Shown piece by piece: positions 1 to 8,045 of a stretch of 20,645 nucleotides of DNA; position 1 is the first letter of the stretch, and the number at the start of each line of letters is the position of its first letter. The notes beneath the pieces were generated by a model that worked only from the letters and a program-made list of their open reading frames with translations, had not been told where the DNA came from and made no database searches. A program made the position numbers and the translations under genes. Source of the stretch: Flavobacterium sp. SUN052 (GTDB lineage Bacteria > Bacteroidota > Bacteroidia > Flavobacteriales > Flavobacteriaceae); assembly GCF_028867935.1 (NCBI RefSeq), contig NZ_JAPQNS010000029.1, positions 1 to 20,645 on the forward strand, in the 5' to 3' direction.

Positions 1-126
1 ACTTTGCTTAGTACCAGTAAAGGCGGGGGGCTTGGTTCAGAAAGTCTACCAAAAATAAGATTTCTGGCTGGAACGCAAGTTGTTGGGGCTATTCAACAGC
101 GTAGGCGCTGTACAACGATTTTATAA
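1..126. other. Left-edge non-annotated stretch
   Basis: This stretch lies downstream of the sulfatase stop. On the plus strand one frame is open from the window edge to a TAA at 56-58, and another is open to a TAA at 124-126. Either could be the tail of a gene entering from the left, but neither short peptide resembles a family I know, so no CDS is called. The only structure I see is the small hairpin at 96-111. Confidence 0.2.
96..111 (-). terminator. Small hairpin after the sulfatase gene
   Basis: A perfect 6-bp stem (acagcg / cgctgt) with a 4-nt loop sits 16 nt past the sulfatase stop codon. It has no following T-run on the minus strand, so it is at best a weak intrinsic terminator or an mRNA 3' end stabiliser. 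Confidence 0.25.
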
Positions 127-1584
127 TTACTGACTCAAGCGACCTGGTTCACGGACGTTAGCACCACTGCGCTTCTGCAATTCATCGCCCAGATCAGCGC
201 GGGCTTCTTCGGCTATTTTCTCTAGTCTGGCCGCAATTTCAGGCTGCTGCTCCAGCACATTATACCGCTCGCCCGGATCACGTCGGAGATCGTAGAGTGC
301 TTTAGGGAACTCGTTGTTTTCGGGGCTCGGGCCTGGTTTACCGCCTTGCCCCGGTAACGATCCTTCGTAGGTACGGCCCGGATGCGCAAATACGAGTTTC
401 CAGTCGCCTTCCCTAACGGCTTCGAGGTTGTTTTTGCGGTAGTAATAATAGAAACGGTCGCGGGGAGTCACGGAATCATTACCTTTCAGTAGGGTTATCC
501 AGTCAACGCCATCAATCCGTTGCTTAGGCAGACGGGCACCGCAGAGTTTTACTACCGTCGGCAGAATGTCCATGGTGGTCAACAACTTGTTGCACACCCG
601 ACCGGCGGGCACTACACCCGGCCAGCGCACCAGGCAAGGCACGCGATGCCCGCCCTCAAACGAGGTCCCTTTTCCTTCGCGGAAGCCCCCCGACGAGCCC
701 GCATGGTCGCCGTAGTTGAGCCACGGACCATTGTCGCTGATGAAGATAACCAGCGTGTTTTTGTCCAGATTCTGCTTTTTCAGTTCGCCTAAAATTTGGC
801 CAACTGACCAGTCCAGCTCGGTAATTACGTCGCCGAAAAGCCCCCGCGCTGTCTTCCCGCGAAAGTTGGGCGAAGCCGCCAACGGTACGTGGGGTAGCGG
901 GTGAGGCACATACAGAAAGAACGGTTTCGATTTGTGTTTACGAATGAATCCCAGTGCCCGTTCGGTTATTGTGGCGGTGATCTTACCGACATCGGTCAGG
1001 TCTTTGATCTCATCTTTCTTCTCGTTGCCTTCAATCCAGTGCAAGGGTGGGTAGTTAGACTGCGCCTGCCAGGGATGAAGCGGCCACATATCGTGCGAGT
1101 AAGGCACGCCGTAATATTCGTCGAAACCCTGCTGAAGCGGTAAAAACGGCTGTTTATCGCCAAGGTGCCACTTCCCAAAAATGCCGGTTGCGTAACCGCG
1201 TTCCTTGAGCAGATCGGCCAGTGTTTCCTCGTTCGGGTTAAGACCAATCGGTGAATTAGGGCCAAAAGCGCCCGAAACTCCCAGCCGATTTGGGTAACAG
1301 CCGGTCATCAGCGCAGCCCGTGAGGCACTGCACACGGCCTGCGCTACCAGAAAATTGCTAAACCGGGAGCCTTCAGCAGCCATCCGGTCCAGATTGGGAG
1401 TGGTGTAATCTAAGGCCCCCGTTACCGATAAATCGCCGTAGCCCATGTCGTCCATAAAAAATAAGACCACATTGGGTGGTGCAGGGGCAGCTTTCTTTGT
1501 CCAGGCACTAATGGCCATGCCCAGTCCGGCCAATGTAACGACAGCCAGGAACAAGCGAAGAACACGTTTAGAAATGCGAATCAT
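127..1584 (-). CDS. Secreted formylglycine-dependent sulfatase (arylsulfatase family S1)
   Basis: Predicted to hydrolyse sulfate esters, probably on a sulfated saccharide, in the periplasm or outside the cell. Numbered from the ATG at 1584 (485 aa), residues 1-28 form a signal peptide or anchor (Arg/Lys-rich start, then a hydrophobic stretch). Metal ligands Asp45-Asp46 are in the MDDMGYGD segment. The sulfatase signature CSASR is at 85-89, where Cys85 would be converted to formylglycine by a maturation enzyme not seen here. Further family marks are GKWHLG (137-142), two His in HPLPH (228-232) and the Asp284-Asn285 metal pair. An upstream ATG at 1605 is in frame, but a promoter-like -7 box at 1619-1626 would leave it almost no leader, so 1584 is preferred. 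A PL8 lyase diverges from it, suggesting joint glycan breakdown. The substrate cannot be read from sequence. Confidence 0.93.
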   Translation of the reverse strand: MIRISKRVLRLFLAVVTLAGLGMAISAWTKKAAPAPPNVVLFFMDDMGYGDLSVTGALDYTTPNLDRMAAEGSRFSNFLVAQAVCSASRAALMTGCYPNRLGVSGAFGPNSPIGLNPNEETLADLLKERGYATGIFGKWHLGDKQPFLPLQQGFDEYYGVPYSHDMWPLHPWQAQSNYPPLHWIEGNEKKDEIKDLTDVGKITATITERALGFIRKHKSKPFFLYVPHPLPHVPLAASPNFRGKTARGLFGDVITELDWSVGQILGELKKQNLDKNTLVIFISDNGPWLNYGDHAGSSGGFREGKGTSFEGGHRVPCLVRWPGVVPAGRVCNKLLTTMDILPTVVKLCGARLPKQRIDGVDWITLLKGNDSVTPRDRFYYYYRKNNLEAVREGDWKLVFAHPGRTYEGSLPGQGGKPGPSPENNEFPKALYDLRRDPGERYNVLEQQPEIAARLEKIAEEARADLGDELQKRSGANVREPGRLSQ

Positions 1585-1613
1585 TGTAAAAAGTAAGAAT
1601 ACCATTTAGGACG

Positions 1614-1626
1614 TTGACCAAAGATA
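1614..1626 (-). promoter_or_regulatory. Candidate -7 element for the sulfatase gene
   Basis: On the minus strand TATCTTTG (1619-1626) matches the Bacteroidota -7 consensus TAnnTTTG exactly. The nearest upstream TTG is only 14 nt away, shorter than the usual 17-23, so the -33 part is weak. Transcription would begin near 1612, which favours the sulfatase start at 1584 over 1605. Confidence 0.35.
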
Positions 1627-1749
1627 ATGAAAGACCCGTTCAACGTTTTAAGTAACCTGCCAGACCGTCGACCTCTCCCCTGCCAATAGAAATCGGCACG
1701 AATCAGCTTTACAGGGTAACTAAACCCGAATTGCACCAGCTGACTCTCT

Positions 1750-3915
1750 ATGAAATCATTTACTCAACGCTTATTGATAGTACCAATTCTTGTCCTTTTT
1801 TCTTCGTTCTGCCTGGCTCAAAATGATATCCAACTCATTGAAGAGCGTATTCTAACTGACCTGATGGCGAGTAAAGTCCCTGACAGCAACGTGGAAGCTA
1901 TCATGGCCAAGATGAACGACGATGGTAGTTTTCAGGGAATTAACTACGCCGACCTGAGCCGAACGGCCAGTTTTCCGCATGGAGGGCACACGCGCGATCT
2001 GGTGTTTATGGCCAAAGCCTATAAAAGTAAACCGTCTAAATTCTATCAAAGCAAGCCACTCAAAGCGCAGATTATTAAAGGGCTGGACTATTGGGTTAAG
2101 AATGACTTTGTGGGCGACAACTGGCACGATAATCAGATTACGACGCCAACCAATCTGGGTAACCTCATGCTGATCATTGGCGACGAGTTACCTAAAGACC
2201 TCGTTGCCAAAGCCCAACCCATGATTGGCCGGGCCAACATGAACGCGTCGGGCGCCCGCCCGAGCGGTGACCGGATTGTGATTGCGGGGATTCTGGCCAA
2301 GAATCTGCTCTTTATGAATGATTATCAGGAGTTTGACAACATCATTAAAATCATTGAGGGTGAGTTGAAATTTGCGACGGGTGAGCGGGGGCTTCAACAC
2401 GATTACAGCTTTCACCACCGGGTCGACCGGGTCAATAACACTTCATCGTATGGATACGGCAAATACGCCAATGCGTTTGGCGAGTGGTCGTATTACGTGT
2501 CGGGCACAAAATATGCGTTCGCTAAAGACAAAATAAACCACCTGGTCGACTACTACCTCGATGGTATCTACAAACAAATGGTTTACGGCATCTACGACGA
2601 CATCAGCGTCAAAAACCGAAGTATATCCGAACGGGCAACGTTTCGCCCGCAAAGCACCCTCGAAATCGAGCGCGTTCTGGTGAGCACCGACTATCGAAAG
2701 GATGAGTTACAGGAGATTGTCCGGTTGCGCAAAGGCGAAGCCAAGCCCTCAGCATCGTTTGCCAAGTTCTTTTGGCAATCCGAACATTTCGTGTTTCAGC
2801 GACCCCGATTTTATACCACGGTGCGCATGTTCTCGACCCGCAACCGGAACATGGAAGAACCCTATAACGGACCGGGTAAAACCACCCACCACCGGGCCGA
2901 CGGCACCAATTACCTCATGTTAAAGGGTGACGAATATCACAACATTTGGCCGGTGTATAACTGGCAGAAAATCTCAGGGACAACCATTATGCAGAAGGCC
3001 CAATTGCCCGGTCCCGAGGCTATTCAAAAAGATGGACTGACCGATTTTGTAGGCGCTGTGACGGACGGGTTATACGGTGCAGTAGCTTTCGATTTTAAAA
3101 GCCCTCACGATGGTTTGGTGGCTAAAAAATCGTGGTTCTTTTTTGATGATGAATACGTTTGCCTCGGCACCGATATTACGTCAACGCCCAATTTACCGGT
3201 AACAACTACCCTTAATCAGGTATTGCTACGGAGCGATGTGCGTATGATGCAGAACGGTGCGCTGACCACCGTTCCCAAAGGCAGCCGGAGCCTCGACAAG
3301 GTAAAATGGGTTTACCACGACAAAATTGGCTATATCTTCCCTCAGCCCGCCACCATCGGCTTGTCAAATCAGACCGAAACCGGCAGTTGGGCAGCCATCA
3401 CCGACCAGAAAAATGCCAGTAAAGAGCCAGTCAGCGAGGACGTGTTTTCGTTGTGGTTCGATCATGGCAGCAAGCCCAACAAGGCGTCTTATCAGTACAT
3501 TGTGGTGCCCGATGTTACGGAACAGCAGCTAGCCGAAATCAGCAATACCAATTGTTCCATTGAGATTCTATCCAATACGGCTGAACTTCAGGCCGTAAAA
3601 AATGGCAAACTGGGCATCACTCAACTGGCTTTTTATAAGTCAGGAGCCATCGACATCGATAAAGGCGTAACCGTTCGGATGGACAGTCAGGGCATGGCGA
3701 TGCTGAACATGAAAGGCGGTCGCCTGAGCGAGTTAACGCTGGCTGACCCGTCCAGGAAATTGAGCCGTATACTGCTGTCGGTAAGCAGCAGTTACAAAGC
3801 CAAAGGCGAAAACGTTACCGCTGTTGTTAATGAGAATCAGAAGACGACGCTGTTTATCGTAGACGTACCACAAGGCGTTTATTTGGGCAAAAGTGTTACT
3901 GTAAAGGTGGAATAG
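1750..3915 (+). CDS. Polysaccharide lyase family 8 (chondroitinase AC-like)
   Basis: Predicted to cleave uronic-acid-containing polysaccharide (chondroitin, hyaluronan or a related glycan) by beta-elimination outside the cytoplasm. The 721-aa length is close to that of Pedobacter chondroitinase AC (about 700). Residues 1-23 are a signal peptide ending LAQ. The N-terminal helical toroid carries NWHDNQI (124-130), which aligns with the Asn that neutralises the uronate carboxylate. The catalytic segment runs from GLQHDYS (214-220) through His222-His223 to SSYG (232-235) with the expected catalytic Tyr at 234. Arg290 and Arg295 follow. The central beta-sandwich is recognised by DGTNYL, GDEYHNIWPVYNW and a later AKKSWFFFDDE. 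Spacing between the His and Tyr differs from the reference (see findings). Neighbours are a sulfatase and a double esterase; it converges with the latter with 12 bp between stops. The family is certain, the exact substrate is not. Confidence 0.92.
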   Translation: MKSFTQRLLIVPILVLFSSFCLAQNDIQLIEERILTDLMASKVPDSNVEAIMAKMNDDGSFQGINYADLSRTASFPHGGHTRDLVFMAKAYKSKPSKFYQSKPLKAQIIKGLDYWVKNDFVGDNWHDNQITTPTNLGNLMLIIGDELPKDLVAKAQPMIGRANMNASGARPSGDRIVIAGILAKNLLFMNDYQEFDNIIKIIEGELKFATGERGLQHDYSFHHRVDRVNNTSSYGYGKYANAFGEWSYYVSGTKYAFAKDKINHLVDYYLDGIYKQMVYGIYDDISVKNRSISERATFRPQSTLEIERVLVSTDYRKDELQEIVRLRKGEAKPSASFAKFFWQSEHFVFQRPRFYTTVRMFSTRNRNMEEPYNGPGKTTHHRADGTNYLMLKGDEYHNIWPVYNWQKISGTTIMQKAQLPGPEAIQKDGLTDFVGAVTDGLYGAVAFDFKSPHDGLVAKKSWFFFDDEYVCLGTDITSTPNLPVTTTLNQVLLRSDVRMMQNGALTTVPKGSRSLDKVKWVYHDKIGYIFPQPATIGLSNQTETGSWAAITDQKNASKEPVSEDVFSLWFDHGSKPNKASYQYIVVPDVTEQQLAEISNTNCSIEILSNTAELQAVKNGKLGITQLAFYKSGAIDIDKGVTVRMDSQGMAMLNMKGGRLSELTLADPSRKLSRILLSVSSSYKAKGENVTAVVNENQKTTLFIVDVPQGVYLGKSVTVKVE

Positions 3916-3927
3916 CCAGTTCGGATG

Positions 3928-5718
3928 TTATTTCCCTTTCAGTACCCGCGCGAGTTCTTTTCCTAAAAGCTCATAACCAGCCGCGTTGGGATGCAGCCCA
4001 TCGGAGAAGAGCGTTTCATTAATCTTTCCGTCTTTGGAGAGCATATTCGCGCCAATATCCTGAAAGCCAATTCGCTCGGATTTTGCCATTGCCCCAATTC
4101 CTGTATTAAGTGTCGTAACCCGTGCTTCCAGGTCCCGGCGCGGGTAAATACCCAGCAGTGTAACTTTGGCCTGGGGCTGTTTTAGTCGAACCGCCTGCAC
4201 CAGTAGTTTCAGCCCCTGAACAATTTCCTCATCGGTGTTCTGGGCGATGTTGTTCGTACCAATATTAATCACGATCTGTTCGGGGGCAAGCCCGTCTAGT
4301 TCGTCGTGGTAAACACGCCACAGCACATTCTCGACTCGATCCCAGCCAAAACCAAAATTACGCACCTGCAACGGGTCGAGGTATTTCTGCCAGGAGTCGG
4401 CCCCTTTAATGCGATTATTTAAGGGCTTGCCGCCCCAGTTGTGCGTAATCGAATTTCCAAAAAACAGAATCTTACCCGGCTCCGTCTGATTGAGTTTCAG
4501 CATATCATTATGCCGCTCTTCCCAATTGTAGCTGCCTGGCTCGCGGTTTTGGCGGGTGGGAATCTGCGTCTTTAACTGGCCAATCGGTTGTTGCAAGATT
4601 TCTCGCAGTTTTTTCTCGTAGGCATCAGCATAGCGCATCATACCCAGATCGTTGGGGTGCGTGCCGTCGACCATGCAGTCGAGATCCATGCCGATTTCGG
4701 CGATCGGGAGCAGATAAATTCCGGTAACCTTTTCGGCGGTTAGTCGCGCAAATGCTTTTCGTAAGTCCCGATTGGCGTTCTCGAACAGCGGTTGCCGCTG
4801 CGGCATCAGATACCCTTCTGTATAGCCATCGTGCTCGGTCAGCAGAATAGGCGTTTGAGGGTGTTTGGCGCGGATGGTCTTAACCGATTCGATGATTCGT
4901 TTCTGCAACTCAGTGCTGTCTACGATTGGCTGAATCAAGTTGGGCAGGCAGTCCAGCACAAACACCTTGGCATCAATTTCATTAACGAGATCGATCACTT
5001 CTTTTTCCAGTCGCCCATTACCCGAAAAGCCAAGATTTATAACTGTTCTGTCCAGTTTACGAGCCAAAATATTAGTCCAGGCCATACCAGGGCGCGAAGC
5101 ACAGGCACCCTGCGCTATCGACGTACCATATACCACGATGGGTTTCTCAGCTCGTTGGGGCAGCACTGTAAATCGACTCCCCGCCGGTACACCAATTTCG
5201 AGGTCTCTGATGCTATTGTACAGCGGCAGATACAACCGGTATTCACGACCAAGTTTGTGATACTGATCGTTGGGCCGTAACTGGGCAAATGTGTACTGAA
5301 CGGTGTCTTTAAAGCTGTATTTCCCCGCAGCCAGATGCCAGGTTCCATCGCTATCAATTCCGTATAGATCGACACCGCTTACCCCCGTTGCCGGCATGTG
5401 AGGCATGGCTGCTGAACCCGTCACTTTATAACGAACGGTAATCTGTGGCGCATCGCTCACAAACCGAATTGATAGCCCCGCACTTTGCCGCGACAAATTC
5501 CAGACGGCCTTTCTAACCAATGGTTCGGCCCTGGGAGGGAATCGCTGAATCGTATCGCGCATTTCCGCCGACCAGGCCTGGCCGTCAATTACAGGAAACT
5601 TACTATCCGAGGGTTTCCACCAGCTTGTAGGTTGTACTGTCTGGGCAACGGCAGAGGTTGTTATTATCCATAAAATGACCAGATACTGGCTTATCCTCAG
5701 GGCACTTATTGGGTTCAT
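3928..5718 (-). CDS. Exported bimodular SGNH/GDSL esterase with GxDLY N-terminal domain
   Basis: A probable carbohydrate O-acyl (acetyl) esterase with two catalytic modules, 596 aa from the ATG at 5718. That start gives a clean signal peptide (hydrophobic stretch, cleavage near SAVAQ, residue 26); the longer in-frame start at 5775 would bury it. Residues about 60-190 are a beta-rich domain with the GVDLY motif (115-119). SGNH module 1 (about 192-375) has Ser200 in YGTSIAQG, GFSGNG (230-235) and DGTHP (Asp351, His354). SGNH module 2 (about 415-596) has Ser423 in FFGNSITHNWGG, IGTNN (486-490) and DGLHP (Asp573, His576). Both modules keep a Ser-Asp-His set, so both may be active. The arrangement fits a fusion of the GxDLY/Lipase_GDSL_3 type with a second GDSL_2 (PAF-acetylhydrolase-like) unit. 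Neighbouring lyase and sulfatase suggest deacylation of the same glycan. Substrate unknown. Confidence 0.9.
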   Translation of the reverse strand: MNPISALRISQYLVILWIITTSAVAQTVQPTSWWKPSDSKFPVIDGQAWSAEMRDTIQRFPPRAEPLVRKAVWNLSRQSAGLSIRFVSDAPQITVRYKVTGSAAMPHMPATGVSGVDLYGIDSDGTWHLAAGKYSFKDTVQYTFAQLRPNDQYHKLGREYRLYLPLYNSIRDLEIGVPAGSRFTVLPQRAEKPIVVYGTSIAQGACASRPGMAWTNILARKLDRTVINLGFSGNGRLEKEVIDLVNEIDAKVFVLDCLPNLIQPIVDSTELQKRIIESVKTIRAKHPQTPILLTEHDGYTEGYLMPQRQPLFENANRDLRKAFARLTAEKVTGIYLLPIAEIGMDLDCMVDGTHPNDLGMMRYADAYEKKLREILQQPIGQLKTQIPTRQNREPGSYNWEERHNDMLKLNQTEPGKILFFGNSITHNWGGKPLNNRIKGADSWQKYLDPLQVRNFGFGWDRVENVLWRVYHDELDGLAPEQIVINIGTNNIAQNTDEEIVQGLKLLVQAVRLKQPQAKVTLLGIYPRRDLEARVTTLNTGIGAMAKSERIGFQDIGANMLSKDGKINETLFSDGLHPNAAGYELLGKELARVLKGK

Positions 5719-5955
5719 GTAGCGGTTAGTTAAGCAGGGGAAAAGTAGGCTTGAAAGCCAGTCTGCCCTATCCATCGAAGATTTTCAGTCTATCAATCTA
5801 CCCGGATTGCCGCCTCGTAGTTGCCATTTACCCATTTGGAAAAGAGAGTGCTTCATTCGCAGAAGTGGATAGTTTTAAATGTGCCGAATAGCCCGTAATT
5901 TTACAAGTATCTCACAAAATAAGTACATAAAGTATAGAATAAGTTTCTACACAAA
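5719..5955. other. Divergent intergenic region
   Basis: This 237-bp AT-rich gap separates the divergent esterase and T9SS cargo genes and should hold a promoter for each. The best -7-like strings on the plus strand end in A or C rather than G (for example taagtttc just before the cargo gene), and none has a TTG at the right distance. No repeat, RNA gene or credible small ORF was seen. Confidence 0.3.
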
Positions 5956-7485
5956 ATGAGCAGAACCGTTGTCTGGGTCTTGTTTTTGGTCTTTCTGTTG
6001 CCGGGATCGGCAGCAGCCCAAGAGCTTATACCCAACGGCGGCTTCGAACTATACCAGAATTGCCCCAAACAAGATAACCTGCTTACAGAAGCTAATTTCT
6101 GGTACAACCCAAATAAAGCTACTCCCGACTTCTACAACTATTGTTTTCCAACCAACCAAATTGAGTTGCCTCCTCACTCAGGTCAAGGTTTAGCCCGCTT
6201 ATTTATGGATCTGGGCTGGGCCGAATACCTGGCAACTCCGCTCAAAAAGCCCCTGGAAGCTGGCGAAGCCTACCAGTTTGATTTGTATGTAAGCTCCCCT
6301 ACCCCCAACCGGTATCCATCTGGATCATTTGGCGCTTATTTTTCCAATCAACCGTTAACCACCACAACCGCTAAGGACTTACTGGTCACTGGTGGCAAAC
6401 CGCAGGTTTTGGATAATAGTCCGCAGCGGCTCACAAAACGTTTTCAGTGGGAGAAAGTGGGTGGATGCATTGTTGCCAAAGGTGGAGAGAGCCAAGTAAC
6501 CATCGGAAATTTCATTGAGCTCCCCCCTTCCCTGGGTTATTATTACCTGTTCATCGACGATGTATCTCTGCTGCCAATTAAATTAGATTTAGGCAGGGAT
6601 ACGACCTTGTGTGGTCGAAAAAGTACGCACTTGCTCAACGCCAACACACCCGGTGCCAGCGATTATAAATGGAACACGGGTAGTACATCGCCAACGCTGC
6701 TGGTAAAGGAGCCGGGCAAGTACTGGGTTGAAGTGAAAACGCCCTGCAAAGTTGTGCGTGACACCATTACGGTCAATTATAAACTCGATTTTAGCTTGGG
6801 GCCGGATACTACGCTTTGTGAGGATAAAACGTTGACTCTACGCGTTCCCCAAACTGGAACATATCGATGGCAGGACGGCACTGGGCAAAACAGCTACCAA
6901 GTACGCCGAAGTGGACTTTACACGGTGCAGGTTACCGACGCTAACTGTACGACCAGCGATAGCATTCGGATACGCTACGTGTTACCCCCCCGGCTTGAGT
7001 TAGGGCCCGACAAACACCTGTGTGGCACAGAAGTCTACACAATTGTACCTGTAATAGCAGAAGGAAAATTCCAGTGGCTGGACTCTACTCCTGAAATTGA
7101 ACGAACAATCAACACGTCGGGATTATTTCGGGCATCGGTTAAGAACGATTGTGCCACCGTCATTGACTCAATAGTGGTCGACTACAGTGGTTGTGAATGT
7201 GTGGTTTACGCTCCCGACGCCTTTTCGCCCAATGCCGATGGGGTGAATGATGTGTTTCAACCCTTCGCCTGCAACGACATCACGTTTTCGTCGCTCTCGG
7301 TGTATGACCGCTGGGGAGAGCTTATTTTCAACACGAGCAGCCCGCCTTTTGCCTGGGATGGAAAGTACAAGGGTGAACGCTGCCCATCGGCCGTTTACAC
7401 CTGCCAAATCGACTACTCGCTACAACAACCCGGCAAGCCAGCTGTAACTCAAAAAAAACTGAGCCTGGTTGTGTTGGTTCATTAA
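5956..7485 (+). CDS. T9SS type B cargo protein with CHU_C (gliding-motility-associated) C-terminal domain
   Basis: A secreted, probably surface-attached or released protein of unknown function, 509 aa. Residues 1-22 are a signal peptide (cleavage after AAAQ or near it). Residues about 24-208 start with LIPNGGFELYQNCP, typical of a jelly-roll, carbohydrate-binding-like module in Bacteroidota surface proteins. Three ~69-residue Ig/PKD-like repeats follow, beginning LGRDTTLC (212), LGPDTTLC (281) and LGPDKHLC (349), each with a conserved Cys pair and a W-x-D/N-centred strand. Residues about 413-509 are the CHU_C sorting domain with FSPNADGVNDVF (423-434), VYDRWGELIF (449-458) and the AWDGKYKGE segment, recognised by the type IX secretion system. 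No catalytic motif was found. Possible roles are adhesion or glycan binding. No secretion genes are in this window. Confidence 0.92.
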   Translation: MSRTVVWVLFLVFLLPGSAAAQELIPNGGFELYQNCPKQDNLLTEANFWYNPNKATPDFYNYCFPTNQIELPPHSGQGLARLFMDLGWAEYLATPLKKPLEAGEAYQFDLYVSSPTPNRYPSGSFGAYFSNQPLTTTTAKDLLVTGGKPQVLDNSPQRLTKRFQWEKVGGCIVAKGGESQVTIGNFIELPPSLGYYYLFIDDVSLLPIKLDLGRDTTLCGRKSTHLLNANTPGASDYKWNTGSTSPTLLVKEPGKYWVEVKTPCKVVRDTITVNYKLDFSLGPDTTLCEDKTLTLRVPQTGTYRWQDGTGQNSYQVRRSGLYTVQVTDANCTTSDSIRIRYVLPPRLELGPDKHLCGTEVYTIVPVIAEGKFQWLDSTPEIERTINTSGLFRASVKNDCATVIDSIVVDYSGCECVVYAPDAFSPNADGVNDVFQPFACNDITFSSLSVYDRWGELIFNTSSPPFAWDGKYKGERCPSAVYTCQIDYSLQQPGKPAVTQKKLSLVVLVH

Positions 7486-7535
7486 GAGTTAGATTCAGTT
7501 TTAATAGCGCTTCTATGAGTCATGGTGCCAAAAGC

Positions 7536-7793
7536 TTATTGATAAATATCCCGCCGATGGCCTACTGCCACTACTTCTACTATTAACACATTGTCTATAA
7601 CGTCGTAAATAATACGATAGTCACCTTTACGAATTCGATACCCAGAGCGGCCTTTCAGCTTTTTACATCCGTCCGGTCTCGGATTTTCGGCCAATTCATC
7701 TAGCGCATCCAGAAGATTACTGGCTATTTGGTCAGGCAATTTATCTAGTTGCTTTTGTGCCGTTTTCGTTAAAACGACCGTGTAATTAACCAT
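7536..7793 (-). CDS. RelE/ParE-superfamily toxin
   Basis: An 85-aa protein matching the RelE/ParE toxin fold (usual length 80-100 aa). The N-terminus VVLTKTAQKQLDKLP leads into two helices, then KLKGRSGYRIRKGDYRIIYDV and the C-terminal VVAVGHRRDIY, which hold the basic residues expected at the active face of RelE-type mRNA interferases. ParE-type gyrase poisons share the fold, so the target is not settled by sequence alone. The start ATG overlaps the end of the upstream antitoxin gene by 8 nt, the usual translational coupling for a type II module. It is the last gene of the minus-strand run that starts at prmC. Confidence 0.9.
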   Translation of the reverse strand: MVNYTVVLTKTAQKQLDKLPDQIASNLLDALDELAENPRPDGCKKLKGRSGYRIRKGDYRIIYDVIDNVLIVEVVAVGHRRDIYQ

Positions 7794-7992
7794 TTGTTCG
7801 CTGTCGCTTTTCTTTGTATTCCACTAGCGAAATCGTTGGTTCATTACGGGCTTTCACTTCATCATAAAGCCGAATATCGTCCAACTCTTCTAATTCCTCA
7901 AGAACTTTCTGCCACTGCTGAATTGGAAGTACTACCGAAACGCGGTTGCCGCGTTCGTCAGTTATGTACTGGGGATGAATGGTCTGGTTCAT
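7786..7992 (-). CDS. Antitoxin of the RelE/ParE module
   Basis: A 68-aa acidic-centred protein directly upstream of, and overlapping, the toxin gene. It starts with HPQYITDERGNRVSVVLP, a beta-strand type N-terminus seen in Phd/YefM-like and related small antitoxins that bind DNA as dimers. A helix rich in Leu/Glu (KVLEELEELDDIRLYDEVK) follows, and the C-terminal tail would wrap the toxin. It should neutralise the toxin and autorepress the operon. The precise antitoxin family is uncertain; the assignment rests mainly on gene order, size and overlap. It begins 45 bp after the mutS stop on the same strand. Confidence 0.85.
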   Translation of the reverse strand: MNQTIHPQYITDERGNRVSVVLPIQQWQKVLEELEELDDIRLYDEVKARNEPTISLVEYKEKRQRTNG

Positions 7993-8018
7993 AATAGCGT
8001 CTCGTTTTCAACGGTGTA

Positions 8019-8045
8019 TAAATATAGCCTTTCTGCCTCACTCAA
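8019..8045 (-). promoter_or_regulatory. Candidate promoter of the toxin-antitoxin operon
   Basis: On the minus strand TATATTTA (8019-8026) is one base from the TAnnTTTG consensus, with TTG at 8043-8045 after a 16-nt spacer. The -33 part lies inside the 3' end of mutS, and transcription would start near 8012, about 20 nt before the antitoxin ATG. The match is imperfect, and read-through from mutS is also possible. Confidence 0.35.

Noticed and set aside
4792..5280. Plus-strand 162-aa open frame inside the double esterase gene
   Set aside because: It is the antisense shadow of conserved SGNH coding sequence, with no recognisable domain.
5719..5775. Longer N-terminus of the double esterase (start at 5775)
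   Set aside because: It would put 19 residues in front of a good signal peptide that starts at 5718.
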